Below, piece by piece: positions 42,196 to 51,899 of a stretch of DNA of 52,023 nucleotides (positions are counted from its first letter, which is position 1; every line of letters starts with the position of its first letter). The translations under genes were made by a program, and so were the position numbers. The notes beneath the pieces were generated by a model. It was not told where the DNA came from. It did no database searches and worked only from the letters and a program-made list of their open reading frames with translations. Source of the DNA: Shewanella insulae (GTDB taxonomy: Bacteria; Pseudomonadota; Gammaproteobacteria; Enterobacterales; Shewanellaceae); contig NZ_WRPA01000027.1 of the NCBI RefSeq assembly GCF_009831655.1, positions 1 through 52,023 of the forward strand, read 5' to 3'.

Positions 42196-43911
42196 TTAGT
42201 CGTTGCGAGTCTGCACCAGGCTGTCGATGACTATGCCCTTGGCATTGATATCCATCCCCACCTTCAGCTGGGTGCGATAGTCTTTAAGCGCCTCCAGCTC
42301 CTCGGGAATAGGTTCGCCGCTCATGGCCATCAGGTTCATGGCCGGGGTAAACAACTTGGCGTAATCGGCCGTCATGGAGAGCAGACCGTTAGCACTTGGC
42401 TGCTCATCGGCGAGCTTGTCGGCGATGGCTTGGCTCTTGTCGCCCGTATAGATGGTCAGGTGCTGACCCTTTAGCGCCATCTGCGCCCTCACCCCGAGGG
42501 ATGGCGGCAGTTGCAGCGCGGCGCCGAGATCGACTGTGCTACCGTCGCTAGGCAGGTTGACGTTGGCCAGCTCAGGTGCAAATGGTTTCACCATGTTAAA
42601 CAGGGTCGCCGGATCGTCCGCCGTCAGGGTCGCGATGGCATCGAGATCCTTAAGGGAGATCTGCTGAGTGTCTTGCTCCAGGGCATAGTCCAGCAACGAG
42701 ATGGAGACCCCTTTCACGCCGTTAGCCATACCGGTAAACATACCGAGCATGGCCGGGCTCTGACCTTCCATCTCACTCTGTAGCTGCGCCAGCGGCTCAC
42801 ACTGATAGCTCGGGGTGAGCAGATCGTCCCAGATCTTAGACACACTCGGCACGAACTGATTAACGTCCAGGCCAAGTGCCATGGAGAACACGCCTGTGTC
42901 GATCGTCTGGGTATGGGCCGGAATGAAACCACGCATCTGACTCAGGGCGCCGAGGATCACCTGATTATTGCTCTCGATAACCGTGCTAAAACCTATCTTG
43001 GCCTGCTTGTTCTTCACCTCGAAATCCGTGTAGCCGATCACCGTGCGCGGCCAGTTGGCGGCAATGCCAGACAACTCGTTATGACAGGCCTGAGAGCGCA
43101 GCTCGACGAAGGGATCGTCATGCATCAGCTTGAAGATCTTGGTCAGCTGGCGCGCCATCTGGTTACCGTCCAGCGTGGTGATCGCCTTAACGATCTCTTG
43201 ATGATTGATATAGCTGATGCCGTCCTTGCTAAAGCCGTGCTTCTTGACGATATCATCGACCGTACCGGCCTTGGCCAGCGACTCTTGTACCGGCTTGATC
43301 CCAAGGGCATTCTCAAGCAGTTGAGGCTCGAGGAAGCTGGTTTCCAACGTCAGGGTCAGCATCCCCTTGTCGATGGCAAACACCAGATCCACACGCTCGC
43401 TCTCACCCTCGTCGGTAAGACGATAGGCGCGATACTTCACCGCGCCCAGCTGCTTGGGCTCATGGGTCATGCCACTGTCGGCCTCGGCCTTGTCCAGTAC
43501 CGCCCAGAACTGCTCAGGGTTAGCGACATCCAGCTTGATCACGGGCAGCACGCCCAGGGTATAGAAATAGCTAGTGATCTTCTCAGGCAGGCCGAAGGTA
43601 TCGATCAGCTGCTGACCATCCTGGGAGGCGTCGAAATAACGCTCCAGCACCCTGAAGAAAAACTGGGCTCTGGGATCGTCTTCCTCAGACAGCAGGTTCT
43701 TCATCTCTACGGGATATTGCTTCTGCGCCTCGGGGAGGGCGTCGATATAGTCCTTTATGGGAAAAGGCTCAAACTGTGCGGAAAATAGTGGAGTATCGGC
43801 AGGCACATAGGCCAACACCTGATTATCCACCGACTTAGGCGCCTGTTGCATCGCCCAGTAGCCCCCCGCGCCTATGGCAACGATTGCCGCCGCCACTAAT
43901 GCCTTCTTCAT
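42196..43911 (-). CDS. Large envelope protein of unknown function
   Basis: A 571-residue protein with a short N-terminal anchor or signal (MKKALVAAAIVAIGAGGYWAM, no clear cleavage site) and a long soluble part, probably periplasmic. The mature region begins LAYVPADTPLFSAQFEPFP, recalling DUF3352-type proteins (APADTP... openings), and has repeated domains with the same strand pattern (GVFSMALGLDVNQFVP; LGAALQLPPSLGV). Cysteines near 282 and 376 may pair. No enzymatic motif is seen. The ATG at 43911 has AGGGAG at about 9 bases. Function is unknown. Confidence 0.7.
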   Translation of the reverse strand: MKKALVAAAIVAIGAGGYWAMQQAPKSVDNQVLAYVPADTPLFSAQFEPFPIKDYIDALPEAQKQYPVEMKNLLSEEDDPRAQFFFRVLERYFDASQDGQQLIDTFGLPEKITSYFYTLGVLPVIKLDVANPEQFWAVLDKAEADSGMTHEPKQLGAVKYRAYRLTDEGESERVDLVFAIDKGMLTLTLETSFLEPQLLENALGIKPVQESLAKAGTVDDIVKKHGFSKDGISYINHQEIVKAITTLDGNQMARQLTKIFKLMHDDPFVELRSQACHNELSGIAANWPRTVIGYTDFEVKNKQAKIGFSTVIESNNQVILGALSQMRGFIPAHTQTIDTGVFSMALGLDVNQFVPSVSKIWDDLLTPSYQCEPLAQLQSEMEGQSPAMLGMFTGMANGVKGVSISLLDYALEQDTQQISLKDLDAIATLTADDPATLFNMVKPFAPELANVNLPSDGSTVDLGAALQLPPSLGVRAQMALKGQHLTIYTGDKSQAIADKLADEQPSANGLLSMTADYAKLFTPAMNLMAMSGEPIPEELEALKDYRTQLKVGMDINAKGIVIDSLVQTRND

Positions 43912-44386
43912 TCAGTAAACTCCCTGTTAATTCGCGCGGGCAGTCGGGCCTATCCCAAGCTGGCAAGCACGTAAGAAAAGAATGGGGACGATATTACTAT
44001 ATGGATGAATAAAAAGGGAAATAAGTTTAGCGGGTGTATCCCTGGATAGCCGCAGCGGACTATCCAGGGCCTATGGCTATTAATTAGCATGCGCCAGCAG
44101 ACCAATCAAACAACTAGCTCTCGCCAAGCGAGTTGGGCTTCGATCTTGTCGGCGGCTCTGTCTGTCGCTTTAAAGAGGAAGAAAAAACGACTGGACCCAA
44201 ACCAGATCCGATACAGACAACAATTCAAAACCATCTACGGGAACTTACCACTATAGTTCAAATATCCGACCTGTGCATAACCGTGTGCAAAAGAAGTGCA
44301 AAAAAGTACACAAATCAGAAGAAAGTACTAATGAATCAGCATGCTAGAGGCTTTACATCTCATAAAGCCTCCTAGTTCACCAATCC
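43912..44386. other. Intergenic region between envelope protein and cysH end
   Basis: This is 470 bases without a convincing gene. It holds the promoter of the leftward envelope-protein gene. Near cysH, a perfect hairpin GAGGCTTTA (44347-44355)/TAAAGCCTC (44363-44371) may be the cysH 3' end, though there is no T-run. CTCGC-CAA-GCGAG near 44122 is another small stem. An 80-codon TTG-start frame (44133-44375) shows no coding character. Confidence 0.4.
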
Positions 44387-45139
44387 TTAGATATCGTAGT
44401 GCAGACCACACTCGCGCTTGAGGCCGTTGAAACGGGTCTCCTCCTCCGTCATCCCAAGTTCCAATGGACGGCTCGAATGGGTGTCGCCAACCGACACATA
44501 GCCCTGCTCCCATAGGGGATGATAAGGCAGGTCATGCTTGGTGAGATATTCGTGTACATCCTTGTTGCTCCACTCCAGGATAGGCAACAGCTTGTAGCGA
44601 TCGCCATGTATCGCCAGAATCGGTAGATCCTCGCGCGTACTGGACTGCACCCGTCGCAGGCCCGCAAACCAGGTACCGACTCCAAGCTCCTTGAGCGCCG
44701 TCTGCATAGGATTGACCTTATTGATGCGGTTGTATTGCTCCAGGCCATCCAGCCCCTGCTCCCACAGGCGACCGAAACGAGCCTCCTGCCAGGCGCTTGT
44801 CATGGGCGCGCGGTACACCTTGAGGTTGAGCTTGAGCCGCTCGGTCAGCTCGTCGATAAACTGATAGGTTTCGGGAAACAGGTAACCCGTGTCTGTGAGG
44901 ATCACCGGAATATCCTGCTGTACCTGGGTGACCAGATGCAGCATCACGGCCCCCTGAATACCGAAGCTCGATGAGAGCGCATGGGTGCCCGGCAGGTAAG
45001 CCAGGCCCCAGATCACCCGCTCGGCGGGCGTGAGCCCCGCCAGGAAGGCATTGACTCGGGCCAGCTCTGCATCTTGCTCAACCTTGGGCGCGCTCAATAG
45101 AGCCTTTAGCGCCTGGGCAGAGATCACTGAATTATCCAT
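44387..45139 (-). CDS. cysH: Phosphoadenosine phosphosulfate reductase
   Basis: A 250-residue PAPS reductase. The sequence LSSSFGIQGAVMLHL carries the PP-loop, VILTDTGYLFPETYQF is the conserved central motif, and the C-terminal ECGLHYDI holds the catalytic cysteine that forms the thiosulfonate. It lacks the Fe-S cysteine pairs of the APS-reductase type, so it uses PAPS with thioredoxin. The start is ATG 45139, which overlaps the cysI stop (ATGGATAA) and has AAGGATTTCC upstream. It is last in the cysJIH operon. Confidence 0.95.
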   Translation of the reverse strand: MDNSVISAQALKALLSAPKVEQDAELARVNAFLAGLTPAERVIWGLAYLPGTHALSSSFGIQGAVMLHLVTQVQQDIPVILTDTGYLFPETYQFIDELTERLKLNLKVYRAPMTSAWQEARFGRLWEQGLDGLEQYNRINKVNPMQTALKELGVGTWFAGLRRVQSSTREDLPILAIHGDRYKLLPILEWSNKDVHEYLTKHDLPYHPLWEQGYVSVGDTHSSRPLELGMTEEETRFNGLKRECGLHYDI

Positions 45140-46829
45140 GGAAATCCTTAGCGGCATCGATAACCGCCTTCACCACGCCGACACGCACGGTGAAGTTACC
45201 AAAGGTTTCGCCTGCCTCACGCTCTTTGACGTAGCGGGCAAACAGTTCGTCCAGGGCCGCCAGAATCTCGGCTTCCTGAATGTTCTCGCGATAGAGTTTA
45301 TTCAGGCGTGTTCCCTCGAAACTCGCCCCCAGGTAGAGGTTGTAGCGACCCGGCGCCTTACCCACCAGACCGATCTCGGCGGCGAAGGGACGCGCACAGC
45401 CGTTAGGACAGCCCGTCATGCGGATCACTATCGGCTGCTCCAGGAAGCCGTGCTTCTCCTGCAGCGCCTCGACCTTGGTCATGAAGTCCGGGAAGTAACG
45501 CTCGGCCTCGGCCATCGCCAGGGCACAGGTCGGCAGCGCCACACAGGCAATTGAGTGGCCACGGGTCGGGCTGATCAGCTTACCCATCAGGCCATGACTG
45601 CGGGCAATCGCCTCGATCTGCGCCTTATCTTCTTCGGCCACACCGGCGATGATGATGTTCTGGTTGGCTGTCATGCGGAAATCACCCTTGTGTACCAGAG
45701 CGATCTCACGCAGGCCAGTCTGCAGGGGTTGTCCCGGCAGATCCTTGATACGGCCGCCTTCGATAAACAGGGTCAGGTGCCAGTTATTATCTACGCCCTT
45801 GATCCAGCCGTAACGATCGCCACGATCGCCGATCACCACCTCACGCTTAGGCTCAAATTTTACCCCGGCGCGCTTCTCCACTTCTGCCTTGAAGGCCTCA
45901 AAACCATGCTTGACTATGGTGTACTTAAGGCGCGACTGCTTACGATCCGAGCGGTTACCCCAATCGCGCTGCACCTTGAGCACGGCCTCGGCAAACTTGA
46001 GGCAGTCTTCGGCCTTGATGAAGCCAAAGTCGTCGCCCAAACGCGGGAAGGTCGCGACCTCCCCATGGGTCGAGCCCATGCCACCACCGGCCACCATGTT
46101 AAAGCCTACCAGCTCGCCATCTTCGGCCACGGCGATGAAGCCGAGGTCGTTGGTGTAGACATCTACATCGTTATCCGGCGGCACGGCCACGGCCATCTTA
46201 AACTTACGGGGCAGATAGGTCTTGCCATAGACTGGCTCCACCTCTTCGCTCTCGCTCACCGCCACCTTGTCGTCACCGAGCCAGATCTCGGCGTAGGCCT
46301 TGGTGCGGGGCAGGTAGTTGTCCGACAGCTTCTTCGCCCAATGGTAGGCCTGCTGATGCAGCTTGGACTCTACCGGATTAGGGTTACACATGACGTTACG
46401 GTTCACGTCGCCACAGGCGGCAATAGAGTCCAGCGCCTCTCTGTCCAGATCCTGGATCAGCGTCTTCAGGTTACGCTTAGGGATACCGTGGTACTGGAAG
46501 GTCTGGCGGGTCGTCAGACGAATACTGTTCGAGCTGGTCAGGGTCGAGGCTATCTTATCCACCCCCAGCCACTGCTTAGGGGTACAGACACCGCCTGCCA
46601 CACGAGCACGCAGCATGAAGCTGTAGAGGGGCTCAAGCTTCTGCTCCTTACGCTCGTTGCGCAGATCGCGATCGTCCTGTTGGTAGAAACCATGGAACTT
46701 GATCAGCTGCTGATCCGCATCGTTGAAGGCACCGGTCAGCGAGGTGTCTAACCCCTCTTCTATGGTGCCACGCAGATAGTTACTGTCGGTCTTAAGGTAC
46801 TCGTTTACTGATAATTTCTGATCGCTCAT
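45132..46829 (-). CDS. cysI: Sulfite reductase [NADPH] haemoprotein beta-component
   Basis: A 565-residue subunit that reduces sulfite to sulfide with sirohaem and a [4Fe-4S] cluster. Cluster/sirohaem cysteines are in CVALPTCALAMAEAERYFP and MTGCPNGCARP; the sirohaem-binding LTTRQTFQYHG is also visible. Length matches E. coli CysI (570). The start ATG 46829 (MSDQKLSVN) is chosen by homology; a 9-codon longer start to 46856 exists. It lies 77 bases after cysJ and overlaps cysH by 8 bases. Confidence 0.96.
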   Translation of the reverse strand: MSDQKLSVNEYLKTDSNYLRGTIEEGLDTSLTGAFNDADQQLIKFHGFYQQDDRDLRNERKEQKLEPLYSFMLRARVAGGVCTPKQWLGVDKIASTLTSSNSIRLTTRQTFQYHGIPKRNLKTLIQDLDREALDSIAACGDVNRNVMCNPNPVESKLHQQAYHWAKKLSDNYLPRTKAYAEIWLGDDKVAVSESEEVEPVYGKTYLPRKFKMAVAVPPDNDVDVYTNDLGFIAVAEDGELVGFNMVAGGGMGSTHGEVATFPRLGDDFGFIKAEDCLKFAEAVLKVQRDWGNRSDRKQSRLKYTIVKHGFEAFKAEVEKRAGVKFEPKREVVIGDRGDRYGWIKGVDNNWHLTLFIEGGRIKDLPGQPLQTGLREIALVHKGDFRMTANQNIIIAGVAEEDKAQIEAIARSHGLMGKLISPTRGHSIACVALPTCALAMAEAERYFPDFMTKVEALQEKHGFLEQPIVIRMTGCPNGCARPFAAEIGLVGKAPGRYNLYLGASFEGTRLNKLYRENIQEAEILAALDELFARYVKEREAGETFGNFTVRVGVVKAVIDAAKDFHG

Positions 46830-46906
46830 GGCTACTGCCCTATCCTGTTTTTGCACCGGCGCTGCCCATGCAAGTTAATCTGTCGGCGACTGGCGCCCTG
46901 TCTCAA

Positions 46907-48691
46907 TTAATAAACGTCTTTCTGATAACGCTTGTCGCTGCGCAGGCTCTCCAGCAGGGCCTCGGCCTGCTCTTCACTCTTGCCGCCATGTTGCTTGATC
47001 ACTTTCACTAGCGCCTGATGCACATCTTTGGCCATGCGCTCGGCGTCGCCGCAGATATACAGATGTGCGCCGCGCTCGATCCACTGCCACAGCGTCTCGC
47101 CGCGCTCCAGGATGCGATGCTGCACATAGACCTTATGAGCCTGATCTCTCGAGAAGGCCGAATCCAGGCGCGTCAGGGTGCCGTCTTTAATGTACTGCTG
47201 CCACTCGGTCTGATAGAGGAAATCCTGCTCGAAGTGCGGATTGCCGAAGAAGAGCCAGCTATCGCCCTGGGCGCCCTGGGCCGCGCGCTCCTGCATGAAG
47301 GCACGAAACGGTGCCACACCCGTACCAGGGCCAATCATGACCACAGGCGTATCCGGATTTTCCGGCAGGCGGAAGTGATTATTCGGCTCCACATAAACCT
47401 TCACCTCGGCGCCCTCCTGGGCGTTTGTCAGGAAGTGAGACGCGCCGCCAAAGCGGGTGCCCGACTCGCGCTCGTCTTCCACCAGGGCCACGGTCAGGTG
47501 TACCTCGCTTTCCACCTCAGACTGGCTCGAGGCGATCGAGTAGAGTCTTGGAGTGATCGGACGCAGCAGCTCCACCAGCTGGAAGGCACCGATATCCACG
47601 GGATACTTGGCCACCAGGTCGGCCAGCTGATGCTTGAGAACAAATTGACGGGTCTGCTCCCTGTCTTCGCTGATCGCCTGCAGCTCACTATTGCCGCTTA
47701 GCTGCGCCCAGTTTTGTACCAGGCCAGGATAGAGCTGGGTCAACTCACGCTTCTCTTTGAGGGCCTGGCTCAGGGTCAGGGTTGCATCCCCTAAAGTGAC
47801 CTCTGCCTCGCCGTCTAACTTGAGGCCCTCAAGGATCTCAGTAACTAAGGCATCGCTGTTACTGAACCAGACGCCCAGGGCATCACCGACCTGATAGCTC
47901 AGGCCAGACTCGCCGAGATCTATCTCCACATGGCGCACGTCGCGATCCGAATCGCGCCCCGTCAGCTTCTGACTCGCCAAGAGTTCGGCGCTGTAGGGCT
48001 TCTGTTTAGTAAAGCTCGAACCCGTCGTCGTGGTGCTTGCGCCGCCGATAGAGACCACGCTCGCGCCGGTGCCCACCAATGGCTTGACCGCACCCAGCAC
48101 AGCCTCTTGCCACTGAGTCGCCGCCGACTCGTAATCCACGTCACATTCGGTGAGCGGCACGATCGCCTTTGCACCCAATGCACTCAGGCGTTGCTCGAAA
48201 TCTTTACCCGTCTGGCAGAAGAACTCATAGCTGGAATCTCCCAACGCCAGCACGGCATAGTTGAGAGCATCTAGCTTAGGCGCACGCTTAGAGGCCAGGA
48301 ACTTGTGCAGCTCGATGGCATCGTCCGGCGCCTCACCTTCTCCATGGGTGCTCACCACGGCCAGCAGCAGGGTCTCCTGTTTCAGCTGACGCGTCTTGTA
48401 GTCGGCCATAGAGACCAGATTGACGCTGTAGCCCTGGGCCTGCGCCTTATCGGCCAGCTCATTGGCGATGCCACGGCCGTTGCCGGTCTGGCTGCCGTAG
48501 AGAATGGTGATGGTCTGCTGGGGCGCTTGCTGCACCTCGCCGGCAACGCCGCTCAGTTCGGCCGTAGCCGCCAGGTAGCCGCCTACCCAGGCGAGTTGCA
48601 CGGCGTTGAGTTCAGAGGTGAGTTGCTTAAGCTTATCCACCTGCGTCGCAGACAGGGGAGAAGCCAGTGATGAAAGCTCTTTTAACAGCAT
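46907..48691 (-). CDS. cysJ: Sulfite reductase [NADPH] flavoprotein alpha-component
   Basis: A 594-residue diflavin reductase. Residues about 60-200 are a flavodoxin domain (ILYGSQTGNGRGIA binds FMN). The FAD domain has RLYSIASS and the NADPH domain has MIGPGTGVAPFRAFMQER. The C-terminus ends RYQKDVY, the conserved terminal Tyr stacking on FAD. It passes electrons from NADPH to CysI. The ATG at 48691 has AGGG upstream. It is first of the operon; regulation by CysB is expected for the pathway, but I could not pick out a site with confidence. Confidence 0.96.
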   Translation of the reverse strand: MLLKELSSLASPLSATQVDKLKQLTSELNAVQLAWVGGYLAATAELSGVAGEVQQAPQQTITILYGSQTGNGRGIANELADKAQAQGYSVNLVSMADYKTRQLKQETLLLAVVSTHGEGEAPDDAIELHKFLASKRAPKLDALNYAVLALGDSSYEFFCQTGKDFEQRLSALGAKAIVPLTECDVDYESAATQWQEAVLGAVKPLVGTGASVVSIGGASTTTTGSSFTKQKPYSAELLASQKLTGRDSDRDVRHVEIDLGESGLSYQVGDALGVWFSNSDALVTEILEGLKLDGEAEVTLGDATLTLSQALKEKRELTQLYPGLVQNWAQLSGNSELQAISEDREQTRQFVLKHQLADLVAKYPVDIGAFQLVELLRPITPRLYSIASSQSEVESEVHLTVALVEDERESGTRFGGASHFLTNAQEGAEVKVYVEPNNHFRLPENPDTPVVMIGPGTGVAPFRAFMQERAAQGAQGDSWLFFGNPHFEQDFLYQTEWQQYIKDGTLTRLDSAFSRDQAHKVYVQHRILERGETLWQWIERGAHLYICGDAERMAKDVHQALVKVIKQHGGKSEEQAEALLESLRSDKRYQKDVY

Positions 48692-49022
48692 GGAAGACGG
48701 CCCTATAACAGTGTAATTAGCCTAGCTTAGTGGCTTAATAGAAAAGCAAAAAAGAATAAAATCTAATTTTTAATTCAATTTTGGAATATGCAAAGGTCAT
48801 AATTTGAGCTACAAAAGTGAGAGTGGTGAGCGATATTTGCTTAAGCTGTGCCCTTAACCACAGAATTTGAAATGAAATTTTGTGGACTGGCGCAAACTTT
48901 TTGCTCCGACCAGTGAACCAGCGCTGATTATGAAAAATTCGCGCTTGTGTCTAAGTCCAGACTCGCCACAATAGCGAGCCAAGAATTCAAACGACGTCTG
49001 TCCCCAACTAAGAGGTTTCTCA
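48692..49022. promoter_or_regulatory. Divergent promoter region, cysJ / pntA
   Basis: This is 330 AT-rich bases carrying both promoters. The cysJ side (48720-48790) is very A/T-rich, as is common for CysB-activated promoters, but no defined site is claimed. The pntA start (GTG) is preceded by AGAGG. No gene or RNA was seen. Confidence 0.45.
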
Positions 49023-50192
49023 GTGAAACTAGGTCTACCTAAAGAGAGCCATGCCGACGAAAAACGCGTTGCGTTGATCCCGGCCAATGTGACTCGGTTA
49101 ATCAAAAAAAACCTCCAAATACTCGTGGAGAGCGGAGCGGGTGTCGCTGCAGGCTTTAGCGATCAAGCCTATCAGGAAGCGGGTGCCGTTATTGCCAACA
49201 GAGACGAGGTACTCGGCGCCGATATCATCACCCTGGTCAACCTCAAGGGTGAGCAGTTCGAGGAGATCAAGGCCAAGGCAACTCCCCAGCAGCTGTTTAT
49301 CGGCATGATGGATCCCCTGGCGCAACCGGAAAATGCCGCCGCCCTGGCCGAAACAGGTACCAGCGCCTTGGCACTTGAGCTGGTACCGCGGATCACCCGT
49401 GCTCAGAGCATGGATATCCTCTCCTCAATGGCCACCATAGCTGGTTATAAGGCAGTGCTACTGGCCGCCCATGAGGCGCCGCGCATGTTCCCCATGATGA
49501 TGACGGCCGCCGGCACACTCAAGCCCGCCCGCGCCTTCATCATGGGTGTCGGCGTCGCCGGCCTACAGGCCTGTGCCACCGCCAAGCGCCTGGGCGCCGT
49601 GGTGGAAGCCTACGATATTCGCCCCGCCGCCAGGGAGCAGATCCTCTCTGTGGGCGCCAAGCCGGTAGAGCTGGATCTGGAAACCGAAAATACCGAAACC
49701 AAGGGGGGCTACGCCACCGAACAGAGTGACGACTTCCTCAAGCGTCAGCAACAGGCGATGGCCAATGTGCTGGCTCAGCAGGATATCGTCATCACCACGG
49801 CGGCCATCCCGGGTCGTAAGGCGCCCGTGCTGATCACCAAGGAGATGGTGGATGCCATGAAGCCGGGCACGGTAATTGTCGACCTTGCCGCCGAAACCGG
49901 CGGTAACTGCGAGCTAACCCAACTGGACGAAACCGTGGTCCATAACGGCGTAACCGTACTCGGGCCATCGAATGTACCTGGCAGCGCGGCAACCCACGCC
50001 AGCCAGATGTATGGCACCAACATAGAGAACCTACTCAAGCTGATCGTCGACGATGAAGGCCAATTAAACCTGGACTTCGACGACGAGATTGTGCGCGACA
50101 CAGTCGTGACCCATCAGGGTGAGGTGGTTAACGCCAGATTGCGTGACCTGTTATCACTGCCGCCACTTGCGGCAACAGAGGAGGCTCAATAA
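49023..50192 (+). CDS. pntA: NAD(P) transhydrogenase alpha subunit, NAD-binding part
   Basis: A 389-residue cytosolic dI domain of proton-translocating transhydrogenase. The N-terminal MKLGLPKESHADEKRVALIP and the NAD(H)-binding GVGVAGLQACATAKRLGA are typical. E. coli PntA is about 510 residues because it also contains the membrane dIIA part; here that part is a separate gene, so the alpha subunit is split, as in Rhodospirillum. The start is GTG 49023 with AGAGG upstream. The stop overlaps the next start by one base. Confidence 0.92.
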   Translation: MKLGLPKESHADEKRVALIPANVTRLIKKNLQILVESGAGVAAGFSDQAYQEAGAVIANRDEVLGADIITLVNLKGEQFEEIKAKATPQQLFIGMMDPLAQPENAAALAETGTSALALELVPRITRAQSMDILSSMATIAGYKAVLLAAHEAPRMFPMMMTAAGTLKPARAFIMGVGVAGLQACATAKRLGAVVEAYDIRPAAREQILSVGAKPVELDLETENTETKGGYATEQSDDFLKRQQQAMANVLAQQDIVITTAAIPGRKAPVLITKEMVDAMKPGTVIVDLAAETGGNCELTQLDETVVHNGVTVLGPSNVPGSAATHASQMYGTNIENLLKLIVDDEGQLNLDFDDEIVRDTVVTHQGEVVNARLRDLLSLPPLAATEEAQ

Positions 50193-50467
50193 TGGAGATC
50201 TTATTACTACTGACCCTGTTCGTGGTGGCAGTATTCCTTGGGGTTGAGCTGATCACTAAGGTGCCGCCGACCCTACACACCCCACTGATGTCGGGCTCAA
50301 ACGCCATCTCGGGGATCTCCCTGGTCGGTGCCCTGCTCGCCGCCGGTTCCGGCGTGGGACTCTGGGTCAATGTACTTGGCTTTATCGCCGTGGTGCTGGC
50401 CACCATCAACGTTGTGGGTGGCTACATGGTCACCAACCGTATGCTCGCCATGTTTAAGAGGAAATAA
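50192..50467 (+). CDS. NAD(P) transhydrogenase alpha subunit, membrane part
   Basis: A 91-residue protein with three hydrophobic segments, equal to the C-terminal membrane domain (dIIA) of fused PntA. The segment ELITKVPPTLHTPLMSGSNAISGI is the family signature. It forms the proton channel with PntB. The ATG at 50192 overlaps the stop of the preceding gene and has GAGGAGG upstream. Often named pntAB or pntA2. Confidence 0.9.
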   Translation: MEILLLLTLFVVAVFLGVELITKVPPTLHTPLMSGSNAISGISLVGALLAAGSGVGLWVNVLGFIAVVLATINVVGGYMVTNRMLAMFKRK

Positions 50468-50473
50468 GCCAAC

Positions 50474-51856
50474 ATGAGTATGACGATTATCTATCTCGCC
50501 TACCTTGTGGCTGCGAGTCTGTTTATTTTAGGGATCAAGGGGCTGACCAAGCCCCGTACCGCGGTGCGCGGTAACCAGTTATCGGCCCTGGGCATGTTTA
50601 TCGCCGTAGTGGTGACTCTGCTGGATAAGAGCATCTTGAGCTATGAGTGGATCATCGCTGGTATCCTGCTGGGTGGCGCCATAGGCGCCGTGATGGCCAC
50701 CAAGATCCAGGTGACCGCCATGCCGCAGATGGTAGCCCTGCTCAACGGTTTCGGTGGCGGTGCCTCGCTATTTATCGCCCTGGCAAGCTTCCTGGATCCC
50801 GATTCGGCAACTCATGTGGTGGCGCTGATCTCAATCGGTCTGACGGTGCTCATCGGCTCGGTCACCCTGTCGGGCTCCTTCGTGGCCTTCGCTAAGCTGC
50901 AGGAGCTGATCTCGGGTAACCCAATTCGGGTGCCGGGTAACAAGTTCATCAATGCCAGCCTGCTGATCGCGGCTCTGATACTGACGGTTGCCGTGGTCAC
51001 CACGCCGAGCAATCCGACCTTCATCTACGCACTGGTGGCCGTGTCGCTGCTCCTGGGTCTCTTCCTGGTGGTACCTATCGGCGGCGCCGACATGCCAGTG
51101 GTTATCGCCCTGCTGAACTCCTACTCGGGTATTGCGGCGGCAACCACAGGTTTTATCACGGGCAACACTGTCCTGATCGTCTCGGGCTCTCTGGTTGGCG
51201 CCTCGGGGATCATCCTGACCCAGATCATGTGTAAGGCGATGAACCGCTCGCTGTTTAACGTGCTCTTTGGCGTCATGGCCGAGGGTGGCGAGACGGTAGA
51301 TGCCGACGAGGTATACGCCGGTAAGGTAACTTCCTCCTCGCCGGAAGAGGTCGCCATGCTGCTGGAAACCGCCGAGCGCGTGGTGATCGTTCCAGGCTAT
51401 GGCCTAGCGATGGCCCAGGCGCAACATGCGGTGCGCGAGTTAGCTTCTGTGCTGGAGGCGCGCGGCGCCCAGGTGCTCTACGCCATCCATCCGGTTGCCG
51501 GTCGTATGCCTGGCCACATGAACGTGCTGCTGGCCGAGGCCGAGGTGCCCTATGAACAGCTGATCGAGATGGATGAAATAAACCCTCAGTTCGAACAGAC
51601 AGACGTAGCCATCGTCATCGGCGCAAACGACGTGACCAACCCTATGGCGCGAGAAGACAAGGGCAGCCCCATCTACGGCATGCCTATCCTCAACGTCGAC
51701 AAGGCCCGCACCGTGGTGGTGGTCAAGCGCTCCCTGAGTCCAGGCTTCGCCGGCCTACCTAATCCGCTGTTTGCCAAAGACAACGCGCTGATGTTGTTTG
51801 GCGACGGTAAGAAGGCGATCGTCGATCTGACGGCCTCACTGAAAGAAGCCGATTAA
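50474..51856 (+). CDS. pntB: NAD(P) transhydrogenase beta subunit
   Basis: A 460-residue protein: nine or so membrane helices (residues 1-265, with ALLNGFGGGASLFIALASF) and a cytosolic NADP(H)-binding dIII domain (about 285-460, with VVIVPGYGLAMAQAQH and VIGANDVTNP). It couples proton entry to hydride transfer from NADH to NADP+. The ATG at 50474 comes 6 bases after the preceding gene, so the three are co-transcribed. The resulting NADPH could feed the divergent cysJ product. Confidence 0.95.
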   Translation: MSMTIIYLAYLVAASLFILGIKGLTKPRTAVRGNQLSALGMFIAVVVTLLDKSILSYEWIIAGILLGGAIGAVMATKIQVTAMPQMVALLNGFGGGASLFIALASFLDPDSATHVVALISIGLTVLIGSVTLSGSFVAFAKLQELISGNPIRVPGNKFINASLLIAALILTVAVVTTPSNPTFIYALVAVSLLLGLFLVVPIGGADMPVVIALLNSYSGIAAATTGFITGNTVLIVSGSLVGASGIILTQIMCKAMNRSLFNVLFGVMAEGGETVDADEVYAGKVTSSSPEEVAMLLETAERVVIVPGYGLAMAQAQHAVRELASVLEARGAQVLYAIHPVAGRMPGHMNVLLAEAEVPYEQLIEMDEINPQFEQTDVAIVIGANDVTNPMAREDKGSPIYGMPILNVDKARTVVVVKRSLSPGFAGLPNPLFAKDNALMLFGDGKKAIVDLTASLKEAD

Positions 51857-51868
51857 TTTCCCTGTCTT

Positions 51869-51893
51869 AAAAAGGCCGTTTAACGGCCTTTTT
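51869..51893 (+). terminator. Terminator of the pnt operon
   Basis: AAAAAGGCCGTT (51869-51880) pairs with AACGGCCTTTTT (51882-51893), followed by more T. It lies 12 bases after pntB. Confidence 0.85.
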
Positions 51894-51899
51894 TATGGT

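Noticed and set aside
44133..44375. 80-codon TTG-start frame in the cysH downstream gap
   Set aside because: It has a poor start, no ribosome-binding site and no coding character.
45555..46751. 398-codon rightward frame opposite cysI
   Set aside because: It is an antisense shadow. CysI on the other strand is certain from its cluster motifs.
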